Assembly (NCBI GenBank): GCA_041941305.1
Contig: JBGTQJ010000004.1
Span: 225,748-289,747, forward strand
DNA length: 64,000 bases
Direction: 5' to 3'
From: JANSWP01 sp041941305
GTDB lineage: Bacteria > Bacteroidota > Bacteroidia > Chitinophagales > Saprospiraceae
Shown here: positions 42,216 through 50,560 of the stretch, one piece after another
Position numbering within the stretch: position 1 is the stretch's first letter
How the letters are laid out: each line of letters starts with the position of its first letter
Notes under the pieces: model-generated
Told to the model about the DNA's origin: nothing
What the model saw: the letters and a program-made list of their open reading frames with translations, nothing else
The model's database searches: none
Translations under genes and position numbers: made by a program

Positions 42216-44480
42216 TTAACAAGGATCTGCTTCTAATAATGGTGGATCATTTGGGTTTCCTCCACATCCATCATTCGGATTTCCCCCATTTCCATCTCCT
42301 TCATCACCTTGTGGAGGTTCAAACTGGATAATCTCCCCCGCCCCTGCATTGGTGTAACTGACCTTATGGATAAGCTCTCCACCTTTTTTCAAAATTATCT
42401 CGTCTCCATTGTTGTTCAATTTTACTTTGGAGTTTTCAGGTAAGACTACCCGCTTAGTTGATCCAGCCGAAATTAAACCACCTAATTCATGTTGTCCTTG
42501 AGCTGCTTTATCTGTAATAGAATAGGAATTGAGCGATACATCATTTTGGGAAGCGTTTTTTATTTCTACCCATTCGTTTCCAGCTTCCGGTCCTACAGCA
42601 TTGGGTTGAGCAGCACTGATGTATATTGCTCGATTAGGCGTTCGCCCTTTAGGTTCTACTCCTGGTTCCAGTCCAACCCTACCTTCAGTAACCTGGTAAA
42701 TCCATTCCAGGTAAGGAGCGACCCTTGTATAAATTCCTCCATCTCCGCAGCGAACATCCGCAGAAAAAGCAGCTCTGGAAGTTAATCCAGCTAATTTGAA
42801 CACATCACCATCCATTCGAATATAAGCAGGTCCACCACTATCTCCATTGCAGGAATCTTTTCCCAATTCCTTACGACCAGCGTGAAATTCAAAATTATTC
42901 TCAAAACCATGTTGATTTTCTACCTGAGTGATTAATGCCTCGTCCATTCCCTCAAGATTAGTTAGAGGTACATCTACTTTTCTTTTTGTTCCAAAACCTA
43001 CAGCTTCAGTAGGATGGTCATAGCCAAACCCAACCAGCATTAAATTGTCTTCTACATTCACCTCCTGCTCTAATGCAATTTCGACAGGTTGTGTTGTAGC
43101 ATCTTCTTCAAGGACTAAGATTGCAATATCATGAGAAGGAATCCTATGAGGATGATAATCTGGATGGACGATGATTCTTTGAACCTTTTTAACTTCACCT
43201 AAACCTGGTATCCCAATCAAGTTGATTGAACGCCCACCCAGATAAACCTGGTCAATGGAAGGTGCACAATGCGCTGCTGTCAAAACAACTCTTGGATGAA
43301 CCAGTACTCCGCTACAGAACCATTCAGATTGTCCATTTCCTCTATTGCCGATACAAGCACACTCAGGAAACTCATTTGCTGATGTAATGACTCCTCCGAC
43401 TATCCGAGTATGAAATTCACGTGCAGCTCTGATAGCTAAATCATTGTCTTGACCATCCTGGGCAGTTTTTTCCAGTAGAATTTCAACCATCTCACTTAGA
43501 GCATTTACCTGTTTGATTAAACCTGCAATTCTTTCATCGGTTGCCTGTTTATCTTCTGAACAACCACATGAATCATCTTTGGTTCTCAAGATAGTGGCTT
43601 CCAGGGAGTTAGCTGAACCGATGGGTATGGCACGAATCCCCTGTGAACGTCGATTTTGTCCTGAAAACTGGAATGCTTGACCCCTATCCACAGGAATAGG
43701 GTTCATCCGGGAACGATCTCTAAATCTAGGCTGCCTCCATTCAAATTCATCGTACAAAGCGATATCCCCAAAATCAATTCCTGTATATCTGCCAATTTCA
43801 GCAATACCAACTTGGTAGGGTCTGAAATTTTCAATAGTAGGATCCCAGGTTTTATTTTGTTTCATTAAAAACCCAACTGTAGACAAATCATTTCCATCAG
43901 CAGTAGGATCTCTCAGAACCACAACTTTGAAAAAAGCTGCGGGGATGCGCGTTTCTTCATTAAATTCATCGTGTTGAGTGTAAATGGGACCCGTAAAAAC
44001 ACAAAGTCTGGGAGAGATGTTACCAGCAGATTTTAGTACCCAATCTTCTAAATCCAACCAGTCATCCTGATTGAATGCCTCGTGTTGAGGGGCAGCATTG
44101 GTGTAGTAAAAACTTGAGTCACTTGCATCTTTGGCTTCACTTCCTGGACCCCAGGCAATGGCTGCTCTGCGAACCAAATGACCTCTGTCCCAGGGGTTGT
44201 TCTTATACGCTCCACCTCCTGTTTGATTGTTGGGTTCCAGGCGGGGATCGAGATCCCAACCTGTGCGGCTTACGGAACGGCGCTGTGAAGTGTCAATGTT
44301 GTGTGCAGTGTACAATGCCATTCGTCTGTCCTTGTGCATAACAAGCGAAAAGTGAATGTAATCGTAAACTCTTCCGGATTGTACCAGGCAACCCTGGCAT
44401 GAATGGGTTGGTAATTGTACGCGAAATCCATCGCCCAGAAATTCTGGGTCGTATGGTTTTAGATAGGGTAATCTAGCCAT
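42216..44480 (-). CDS. Fusion of DNA/RNA non-specific endonuclease, trypsin-like protease and lamin tail domain
   Basis: A 754-residue protein with no signal peptide. Residues about 30-260 form an EndoG/NUC1-type nuclease with the catalytic DRGH motif (WDRGHLVRR, about residue 98) and metal-binding Asn region (YYTNAAPQHEAFNQDDW). A short coiled coil (about 310-350) follows. Residues about 360-600 form a chymotrypsin-fold protease with intact triad: TAAHC (His ~403), HDIAIL (Asp ~452), GDSGGP (Ser ~547). A lamin tail domain (ISAAQPNAVGPEAGNEWVEIKNAS) and a Gly/Asn/Asp-rich end finish it. Nuclease and trypsin domains together are known from bacterial conflict proteins; this arrangement in one chain is unusual. 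Confidence 0.85.
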   Translation of the reverse strand: MARLPYLKPYDPEFLGDGFRVQLPTHSCQGCLVQSGRVYDYIHFSLVMHKDRRMALYTAHNIDTSQRRSVSRTGWDLDPRLEPNNQTGGGAYKNNPWDRGHLVRRAAIAWGPGSEAKDASDSSFYYTNAAPQHEAFNQDDWLDLEDWVLKSAGNISPRLCVFTGPIYTQHDEFNEETRIPAAFFKVVVLRDPTADGNDLSTVGFLMKQNKTWDPTIENFRPYQVGIAEIGRYTGIDFGDIALYDEFEWRQPRFRDRSRMNPIPVDRGQAFQFSGQNRRSQGIRAIPIGSANSLEATILRTKDDSCGCSEDKQATDERIAGLIKQVNALSEMVEILLEKTAQDGQDNDLAIRAAREFHTRIVGGVITSANEFPECACIGNRGNGQSEWFCSGVLVHPRVVLTAAHCAPSIDQVYLGGRSINLIGIPGLGEVKKVQRIIVHPDYHPHRIPSHDIAILVLEEDATTQPVEIALEQEVNVEDNLMLVGFGYDHPTEAVGFGTKRKVDVPLTNLEGMDEALITQVENQHGFENNFEFHAGRKELGKDSCNGDSGGPAYIRMDGDVFKLAGLTSRAAFSADVRCGDGGIYTRVAPYLEWIYQVTEGRVGLEPGVEPKGRTPNRAIYISAAQPNAVGPEAGNEWVEIKNASQNDVSLNSYSITDKAAQGQHELGGLISAGSTKRVVLPENSKVKLNNNGDEIILKKGGELIHKVSYTNAGAGEIIQFEPPQGDEGDGNGGNPNDGCGGNPNDPPLLEADPC

Positions 44481-44581
44481 GATATAGGTTTTATTTAGGA
44501 AATATGTACTCAGTCTATTGGGAGCTTAAACCCAATAAATGCTCTTACTTAGCCAAAATCTAAAGATTAAGGTTTGGCAAT

Positions 44582-44796
44582 TAATAATCTACCACAAATG
44601 GTGTAGGGATTTTTCTCTTAGGCAGGCAAAAAACATGAACATAGTGGTGCTTTAGCAGAAAAGATTTGGGGAATCTTTTCAACGAAGTGAACCGCTAGCG
44701 GATGGTATGCCATAACCAAAGCGTCAGCGCTCCAATAGCTATCGGAGTTTAACGCAGCATAAGGGAAAAATAACAAGCCAGAATGGTAGATTATTA
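44582..44796. repeat. Cruciform intergenic element E2
   Basis: Terminal 13-bp perfect inverted repeats (taataatctacca at 44582-44594; complement at 44784-44796) enclose 189 bp with internal hairpins. The clearest is a 9-bp stem gaaaagatt/aatcttttc at 44658-44680. No ORF is present. It lies in the 475-bp gap between two minus-strand genes. The rest of the gap holds only the hairpin at 44829-44873. Confidence 0.6.
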
Positions 44797-44828
44797 TTTT
44801 CCTAAGCCCTTAAATAGTGGTAACAGGT

Positions 44829-44873
44829 AAGTTATGCGGATCTCGCATATGCGGAATTTTTGGGGCATAACTT
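44829..44873 (+). other. Hairpin with T tract downstream of the OmpA gene
   Basis: aagttatgc (44829-44837) pairs with gcataactt (44865-44873), with an inner atgcg/cgcat stem, followed by tttt on the plus strand. No plus-strand gene ends here, so it may terminate antisense transcripts, or act as the 3' structure of the minus-strand OmpA gene. Confidence 0.4.
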
Positions 44874-44955
44874 TTTTACAAATACAATAACCAATTGATT
44901 ACGTTTGAATCAGTTTCAATACTACAATAACTTTATACTTTTTTATTTGGAATTG

Positions 44956-46836
44956 TTACTCCTCTGGCTTCAAAACTTTTATTTCTACCCTTTGATTGCG
45001 CTTTCTCCCCCAAAGAGATTTGTTATTTGCCTGAGGTTTTTCTTTCCCATGGACCCGCTCTTTGAGGCGCTGGCGAGATGCGCCTTTGGCTGTCAGGTAG
45101 TCCATTACCTTTTGAGTCCGTTCTTCTGCAAGGTCATTGCAGTAATTATGTTGAGGAATGTTGTTGGTATGTCCTTCTACCTGTAGAATGATTTCGGGAG
45201 ATTTATTGAGCCAAGCCACCGCCTCATTTAAAAAAGGCTTGTGATCTGCTTTTAAGTTTGAAGAATCTGCATCGTAATACAATTTGTAAACATGCAGCAC
45301 ATCGTAGTACACAACAGTATCTGGTTCTACCCGTTTTGGTTTCTTTTTGGGTGGAGGTGGTTTTGAAATAATGTTGGGTTTATTTTCTTCCAATATCAAG
45401 CCATCCATACTTGCCTGCAATTCGGGCTGGGGTGCTGGGCTGGTTATATCTGAATCTTCTGGTTTGAGTTTTTCTTCTGGAATAGAAGGGACAGGATCTG
45501 TTTTGGCTACTACTTCCTCCTCCTTAGGTTTTGGAGGAACTTTAGGTTTGGGCAATACTTTAATATTTCGAACTTTTGTTACGACACAGCCCCTATCCGT
45601 TTCAACAGTCAAAGAGATGGATTTTTGCCCTGGAGTACTGTAAGTAACATTAGGAGCTTTCCAACCTTTGTGCGTTCTTGGAGAGGCGTCCATACCAAAA
45701 TCCCATTCGTATTTTACTATCTTCCCTTCAAAAGAAGAGACATTCCAGACCTTCAATTCTGTTTCTACCGGGATATTCAATTTAGAAACTTTAAAATGTG
45801 CTTTGGGACCTTCAAATGTCCCTGTACCACCAAATTTTATTGAAAAGCCGTTTCCGGTATTGTGGTAATTATTGACCAACAAAGCATAGCTTTTTCCCTT
45901 TTCCATTTGCAGGGCTGCCAGGTAATTGTCATCTGTCCAGTTTTCACATCCTGCGGCTTCCTGAAAATCAGAGGAGCCAGTCCTTAAGCCTGTAGCCCCT
46001 GTACATCTTTTCCATTCAGCATAAGGCTTGTCCAGACTTTCTCCCGAAGCCATACAACGCAAAATAATTTTGAAGCTGCAATCTTCCAGACCACCAGGCA
46101 ACCAAAACAAGGCAAAATCAATATCGTCCGAAGGATTCACTGGAATGAGATCCATGGTCAAAGTCCCGGATTCTGCGCAGGTCCATTTGTACCAGGCGGA
46201 GCTGCTTTCCCCATCTGCCAGACAAGTAATGCCAATTGGGTCACGATATTTTCCAATGCCCACCATTTTTGGTACAGTGAACGATGACTTATCACAAAGC
46301 ACCACACCCGAACCACAATCTCCTGAGGGAGAAGGAACGGAATTGTAATTATTGACACAAAGCTGGAAGGTACCCGTCCGGTTATATTTGCCATCTACGC
46401 GGATGTAATAGGTCTCTCCAATTGTCAAACTGGCATAAACTTCCGCTATGTGGTGTCCGTCTGCATCTGAAAAACAGCCAACTTCTTCCAGTCCTCTAGA
46501 ACAAGAGCCCTTGTATACTGCTACTTGTGGATATTCCAGTGTGCCTTTTGGAGATTTGGCAATTCGACCAACCACACTTACATTCAGGGTATTGCCTTTA
46601 GCTATGAATTTGAACCAAACATCATTGTCTCTGTCATTGGAATCACCAAAAAAACAATTGGCTCTGTTTTGTCCACTTGGAGTAGCGTATTTATTGGAAA
46701 ATTCTGCGGGAGACGAGCACCAGTTGCTAACATTCTTTAGCGTGGTTGCAGAGCTGCAAGTATTGTTTCCTGGCTGGGCAAAGAGTGCGAGTGACGTGCA
46801 GAAGAAAAATGATATGGACAATAAATTTTTGAGCAT
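44956..46836 (-). CDS. PKD and OmpA-like peptidoglycan-binding protein
   Basis: A 626-residue exported protein; the ATG at 46836 precedes a good signal peptide (LLSISFFFCTSLALFAQ), while the longer frame from 46890 adds a lysine-rich stretch. The first half has two beta-sandwich domains of about 150 residues with paired Cys (NNTCSSATTLKNVSNWCSSPAEF). A PKD-like domain (VWNVSSFEGKIVKYEWDFGMDASPRTHKGWKAPNVTYSTPG) and a Pro/Lys/Glu linker follow. The C-terminal OmpA domain (LQVEGHTNNIPQHNYCNDLAEERTQKVMDYL) binds peptidoglycan, anchoring the protein to the wall. It resembles gliding-associated OmpA proteins. Confidence 0.83.
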   Translation of the reverse strand: MLKNLLSISFFFCTSLALFAQPGNNTCSSATTLKNVSNWCSSPAEFSNKYATPSGQNRANCFFGDSNDRDNDVWFKFIAKGNTLNVSVVGRIAKSPKGTLEYPQVAVYKGSCSRGLEEVGCFSDADGHHIAEVYASLTIGETYYIRVDGKYNRTGTFQLCVNNYNSVPSPSGDCGSGVVLCDKSSFTVPKMVGIGKYRDPIGITCLADGESSSAWYKWTCAESGTLTMDLIPVNPSDDIDFALFWLPGGLEDCSFKIILRCMASGESLDKPYAEWKRCTGATGLRTGSSDFQEAAGCENWTDDNYLAALQMEKGKSYALLVNNYHNTGNGFSIKFGGTGTFEGPKAHFKVSKLNIPVETELKVWNVSSFEGKIVKYEWDFGMDASPRTHKGWKAPNVTYSTPGQKSISLTVETDRGCVVTKVRNIKVLPKPKVPPKPKEEEVVAKTDPVPSIPEEKLKPEDSDITSPAPQPELQASMDGLILEENKPNIISKPPPPKKKPKRVEPDTVVYYDVLHVYKLYYDADSSNLKADHKPFLNEAVAWLNKSPEIILQVEGHTNNIPQHNYCNDLAEERTQKVMDYLTAKGASRQRLKERVHGKEKPQANNKSLWGRKRNQRVEIKVLKPEE

Positions 46837-47122
46837 AGTTAGCGGGTCGGATTCTCTCTTTTTCTTTTTTGTAACAAAGACTAAAAACAATTGATTAGGC
46901 TGCGCTGCCTAATTTTGAAAACTGCAATTTCGAATACGTATTTGTCAAACTTCTCAAATCCTCAACAGATTTTTTGTCAAAGATGTTGCCTGAGAAATGA
47001 AATAGCTTGATAAATTTATTGATATTTTTTTCAATCTTCCAAATTAAAGGTCTTTTGCATTACTTCGGTATAACTTTTTGATAAGTCATTCAAAAAATTC
47101 TGTTTACCAATAAATGCGCTCT

Positions 47123-47266
47123 ATGAAAAAAGTAATGCTGTTTGTAGGATTTATATTTCTTGTTATAACCTGTACGGCAATCAAAGCAAAGTTTACTGCC
47201 ACCAAAGACCCAAATTTTGGATCTAAAATAGAAAGCGTTTTTCTGGTTATCAAGCTGACTTATTAA
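47123..47266 (+). CDS. Short putative lipoprotein, possibly truncated
   Basis: A 47-residue ORF beginning MKKVMLFVGFIFLVITCTAI, a plausible lipoprotein signal with lipobox VITC, then only 29 residues ending inside the convergent oxidoreductase gene (17-bp overlap). The beginning looks like that of longer Bacteroidota lipoproteins, so it may be the remnant of a truncated gene. An in-frame ATG lies at 47114. Confidence 0.35.
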   Translation: MKKVMLFVGFIFLVITCTAIKAKFTATKDPNFGSKIESVFLVIKLTY

Positions 47267-48332
47267 ATCTTGTGATGTTGACATCTTGGCCAATATCTTT
47301 TTGATGAATCAAAAAATCAACCATTTCTTTTGCAAAAAAGGGACCTAATGAGGCGCCCTTTGTCCCTAGCCCGTTAAATATACCCAAAGCAGGAAATTGG
47401 GGATGTAAGCCCAAAAAGGGTCTTCGATCTTTGACCGTCGGTCGAATAGCTGCACGATGGTTGACTATTTCAAAAGGAACTCTTAGAATGTCTTTGAGCT
47501 TTGCTTCAAGCTCTTGTCTCCCAGAGGCAGTAGGCTCGTCATCTTCAAAATCCCATTTGTAAAAAGAACCCACCCAGTACAAGTCATCCTGAAGTGGGAC
47601 GATAAACAATTTATGCTTCAGCATCCTAACAAAATTCACTTCAGGAATGCGGACCAAAAGCACTTCCCCTTTTGATTCATTAAAAGGTAAATGGGTAAAC
47701 CATGGGTTTTGATGTCCCTGGTGTCCTTCACAGAAAACAATTTTCTTTGTCCGTAGCGCTTTATAAGTAATTCCGTCTTCCGCTTGCATAACTTTTTGAT
47801 AATCAAATTTTTCTTCAATTATCAAGTTTTCTTTTTGGAGATAGGATTTAAATGATTGAACCAATAGTGGCACGTGTACCTGAGCAGATTGTTGTAATTC
47901 ACAGAAGCTAAATCCTTCCGTAATTTTTCCTTCAAATTTTCCCAGAACCGCCTCTTCCCGAAAATATTTCTGATACCCAGGTTCTCCCGTTCTAATTAGC
48001 CAATCGTTTTCCTCTTTTTGACTAAAGATGGCTCTGAGGATATTTCTCTCCTGAAGAATGGAAATGTTCAAAAAGTCTTCAATTGCCCGATAGGAGTCCT
48101 TTGCAAAAGGCAACAGCTCTTCAATCCGCCAGCTTTTCACAAAACGCCGACCAGTCACAGGATTCATGATACCTGCAGCCACATTTGAAGCAGAATTGGT
48201 TCGTGGAAAGTCTATAACCTTAATTCGTTGATTTTCAGATAATAAAAACCAGGAAAGTAGTGTTCCGGCAAGCCCTTGTCCGATGATGAGATAGTCTAAA
48301 TCTTTGTATACAGTTGTTGGACGGTTGTTCAA
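47250..48332 (-). CDS. FAD-dependent amino-acid oxidoreductase (DadA/MnmC-like)
   Basis: A 360-residue flavoprotein. The dinucleotide-binding motif LIIGQGLAGTLLSWFLL is at residues 13-29, and conserved SNVAAGIMNPVTGRRFVKSW and the C-terminal LGLHPQFPALGIFNGLGTKGASLGPFFAKEMV are typical of FAD-dependent glycine/D-amino-acid oxidase relatives. The substrate is unknown. The only upstream in-frame start is a TTG at 48332, within the 10-bp repeat array at 48324-48363; an in-frame stop lies at 48339-48341. The repeat may have replaced the original start region. Confidence 0.82.
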   Translation of the reverse strand: MNNRPTTVYKDLDYLIIGQGLAGTLLSWFLLSENQRIKVIDFPRTNSASNVAAGIMNPVTGRRFVKSWRIEELLPFAKDSYRAIEDFLNISILQERNILRAIFSQKEENDWLIRTGEPGYQKYFREEAVLGKFEGKITEGFSFCELQQSAQVHVPLLVQSFKSYLQKENLIIEEKFDYQKVMQAEDGITYKALRTKKIVFCEGHQGHQNPWFTHLPFNESKGEVLLVRIPEVNFVRMLKHKLFIVPLQDDLYWVGSFYKWDFEDDEPTASGRQELEAKLKDILRVPFEIVNHRAAIRPTVKDRRPFLGLHPQFPALGIFNGLGTKGASLGPFFAKEMVDFLIHQKDIGQDVNITRFNKSA

Positions 48333-48415
48333 AGTTGTTCAAAGTTGTTCAAAGTTGTTCAAAATGGTCTTAGCATTGAACGATTTTGAACCATTTTAAA
48401 CTATCTTGAACCATT
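48324..48415. repeat. 10-bp word hairpin element C
   Basis: Four perfect copies of gttgttcaaa (48324-48363), then about 13 bp, then four degenerate complementary words ttgaacgatt, ttgaaccatt, ttaaactatc, ttgaaccatt (48377-48416). Both arms have exactly four 10-bp units and are complementary in register. The first unit supplies the TTG start of the oxidoreductase gene. Confidence 0.8.
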
Positions 48416-48434
48416 ATATAGCCATGTAGAATTA

Positions 48435-48607
48435 AGAGTATGTTTAAATTTTTCCTTTCTGTGCCACAGGCATCCCTTTAAAATCAATATCTTATGAACC
48501 TGATTTCAAAATAAGAAGCTCAATTGACTCGCCAAACTCACTTCTTATTTTTTCGCCAGAACCATAAGCTACTGATTTTCAGGGTGTAAAATTTTTAAAC
48601 ATACTCT
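48435..48607. repeat. Cruciform intergenic element E3 (shared-core family)
   Basis: Perfect 14-bp terminal inverted repeats (agagtatgtttaaa at 48435-48448; complement at 48594-48607) enclose an inner stem aaataagaag/cttcttattt with cttatg/cataag outside it. The core gccacaggcatcccttt (48463-48479) matches the E1 core (11948-11964) at 15 of 17 positions. The right end overlaps the stop codon of the MmcQ gene. Confidence 0.7.
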
Positions 48608-48965
48608 AAAGATTTTCCAAAATCTCCTTGTCTTTTCTTCTCAAGCCCTTGACCACCATATCGTAAGAATGATCAATCAATTTTCGAATAAAGGAATCAT
48701 CCAGGCTGCCTTCAAACTCCACAGTATTCCAGTGTTTTTTGTTCATATGCCAGCCAGGTTTGATATCTTCAGGATATTCTTCTCTGAGGTCAACTGCCCA
48801 TTCCGGATCGCATTTCAAATTTACGGAAAGCGATACTTCATTCAGACCACAGGCGGTAAACATTTTGCCCATGACTTTATAAACGAGGGTCGTATCATCA
48901 AAAGGAAAGGTCTCTTCAACGCCTTTTTTGGAAAGGCAATAATCCCGGAATTCTTCGATGTTCAT
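48606..48965 (-). CDS. MmcQ/YjbR family DNA-binding-fold protein
   Basis: A 119-residue protein of the MmcQ/YjbR family, recognised from MNIEEFRDYCLSKKGVEETFPFDDTTLVYKVMGKMF and the C-terminal MNKKHWNTVEFEGSLDDSFIRKLIDHSYDMVVKGL. The fold is a CyaY-like double-wing motif; the biological role is not known. It is full length compared with relatives. Its stop codon lies within the terminal repeat of element E3, so that element ends exactly at the gene's 3' end. Confidence 0.88.
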   Translation of the reverse strand: MNIEEFRDYCLSKKGVEETFPFDDTTLVYKVMGKMFTACGLNEVSLSVNLKCDPEWAVDLREEYPEDIKPGWHMNKKHWNTVEFEGSLDDSFIRKLIDHSYDMVVKGLRRKDKEILENL

Positions 48966-49015
48966 ATTTTTGGAATTTTTTTTTCACTATGGATTCACGG
49001 CTCTGGAGAGCCGTT

Positions 49016-49690
49016 CTACTCTAAGAGATCAGGTCTTCGTTCGGCTGTCCTTTTCAAGGCCTGCTCATTTCGCCACTCTTCAATTTTGGGAAAATTGCCG
49101 GAAAGTAGAACATCGGGTACTGCCCAATCTCTAAATTTTGCTGGACGGGTATAGACAGGTGGAGCCAATAAATCATCCTGAAAAGAATCAAACAAGGCTG
49201 AGGTTTCATCATTCAGCACCCCTGGGATTAAACGACCAATAGCATCTACCAGTACTGCAGCAGGTAACTCCCCCCCAGAAAGAACAAAATCTCCAATTGA
49301 TATTTCCATCGTTACAAAATGTTCTCGGAGGCGTTCATCCAAGCCTTTGTAGTGCCCGCAAATCAGTAGTAAATGCTCTTTTAAAGAAAGACGGTTGACC
49401 AGTTTTTGTTCAAGGCGCGTCCCATCAGGGGTTAGGTAAATGATTTCGTCGTAGCTACGCTCTGACTGAAGTTTCTCAATACAATTGACCATTGGCTCTA
49501 TCATCATCACCATGCCTGCACCACCACCAAATTGGTAGTCATCTACTTGCTTGTGCTTCCCAATGCCATAGGCTCTCAAATCGTGCACGACCACCTCCAA
49601 CAAGCCCTTGTCCTGTGCTCGCTTCATGATAGAATGCCCAAAAGGGCTTTCCAATAAATCAGGTTGTACAGAGATGATGTCTATATGCAT
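49016..49690 (-). CDS. trmD: tRNA (guanine-N1)-methyltransferase TrmD
   Basis: A 224-residue SPOUT methyltransferase that makes m1G37 in tRNA. Visible features are the N-terminus MHIDIISVQPDLLESPFGHSIMKRAQ, the knot region LLLICGHYKGLDERLREHF and ISIGDFVLSGGELPAAVLVDAIGRLIPGVLN, with the catalytic DY(H)-QFGGGAGMVM segment YQFGGGAGMVMMIEPM. It stands alone, without the usual rpsP-rimM-rplS neighbours, as is common in Bacteroidota. Confidence 0.95.
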   Translation of the reverse strand: MHIDIISVQPDLLESPFGHSIMKRAQDKGLLEVVVHDLRAYGIGKHKQVDDYQFGGGAGMVMMIEPMVNCIEKLQSERSYDEIIYLTPDGTRLEQKLVNRLSLKEHLLLICGHYKGLDERLREHFVTMEISIGDFVLSGGELPAAVLVDAIGRLIPGVLNDETSALFDSFQDDLLAPPVYTRPAKFRDWAVPDVLLSGNFPKIEEWRNEQALKRTAERRPDLLE

Positions 49691-49698
49691 TTCCTATA

Positions 49699-49794
49699 CA
49701 GTTGTCAGTATGCAGATTTCAGTATGCAGTATGCAGTTGGCAGTTTTGGATAAAATAGCCTACTGCATACTGCCTATTGTTTACTGTTTACTGG
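49699..49794. repeat. cagtatgcag-word hairpin between trmD and FKBP genes
   Basis: gcagtatgcagttggc (49726-49741) and gcctactgcatactgc (49758-49773) are complementary except for one base. Further cagtatg words extend the left arm to 49699, and tttactg words extend the right arm into the last codons of the FKBP gene. Confidence 0.65.
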
Positions 49795-50447
49795 ATACCA
49801 AGTAATTCTACTTCAAAAATCAATGTGGTATTGGGACCAATGTCTCCACCAGCACCTCGTTCCCCATATGCGAGTTCAGAAGGAATAAACAATTTCCATT
49901 TTGAACCTACATTCATCAATTGCAAGGCCTCTACCCATCCTTTGATTACTCCGGTAACTGGAAATTCAGCAGGGCTTCCTCGTTCAACTGAACTATCGAA
50001 GACAGTTCCATTGATCAAAGTACCGTGGTAATGGACAGAGACTTTATCTGTAGCCTGAGGGACAGGTCCTTCACCTTGTGTCATTACCTCATATTGCAAG
50101 CCGCTCTCCAGCACAGTTACGCCTTCACGTTTAGCGTTTTCCTCCAAAAACGTTTTACCTTCTTCCAGGTTGGCGGATTGCTGTTTGGCTTTTTTAGCCT
50201 CCATATGTTCTTTAAGAAATAAACCTGCGCTTTGGGCATTCATGCTTGTAGGGTTTCCTTGGAGTACGTCATTCATTGCTTTGGAAATGGTTGTTGCATC
50301 TACTTCTCCAAATCCTTGTTGCTTAACAACATTTCCAAGCCATATGCCTACGGCATAACTAAGTGAATCCATTTTTGTTTCCTCGTTTTGTGCTTGTAAA
50401 ATGCTGACACTCAACAAGCAGATGATTAATAATGATTTAAATTTCAT
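49788..50447 (-). CDS. FKBP-type peptidyl-prolyl isomerase with FKBP_N domain
   Basis: A 219-residue periplasmic isomerase. It has a signal peptide (LLIICLLSVSILQAQ), a helical dimerisation domain typical of FkpA/Mip (MDSLSYAVGIWLGNVVKQQGFGEVDATTISKAMNDVLQG), and a C-terminal FKBP domain (VSVHYHGTLINGTVFDSS, FPVTGVIKGWVEALQLM, GSKWKLFIPSELAYGERGAG). It assists folding of exported proteins. The extreme 3' end is embedded in the hairpin repeat at 49699-49794. Confidence 0.93.
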   Translation of the reverse strand: MKFKSLLIICLLSVSILQAQNEETKMDSLSYAVGIWLGNVVKQQGFGEVDATTISKAMNDVLQGNPTSMNAQSAGLFLKEHMEAKKAKQQSANLEEGKTFLEENAKREGVTVLESGLQYEVMTQGEGPVPQATDKVSVHYHGTLINGTVFDSSVERGSPAEFPVTGVIKGWVEALQLMNVGSKWKLFIPSELAYGERGAGGDIGPNTTLIFEVELLGIQ

Positions 50448-50560
50448 TTTTAGATATTTTAATGCTTTGATTTGTTGGTGCTTCCTTATTCATAAATAAA
50501 ACAATCAGGCAAGCATCTTTCCAACCGAGTGGCAAAAGTACACATTGCCCAATGCTTTGC

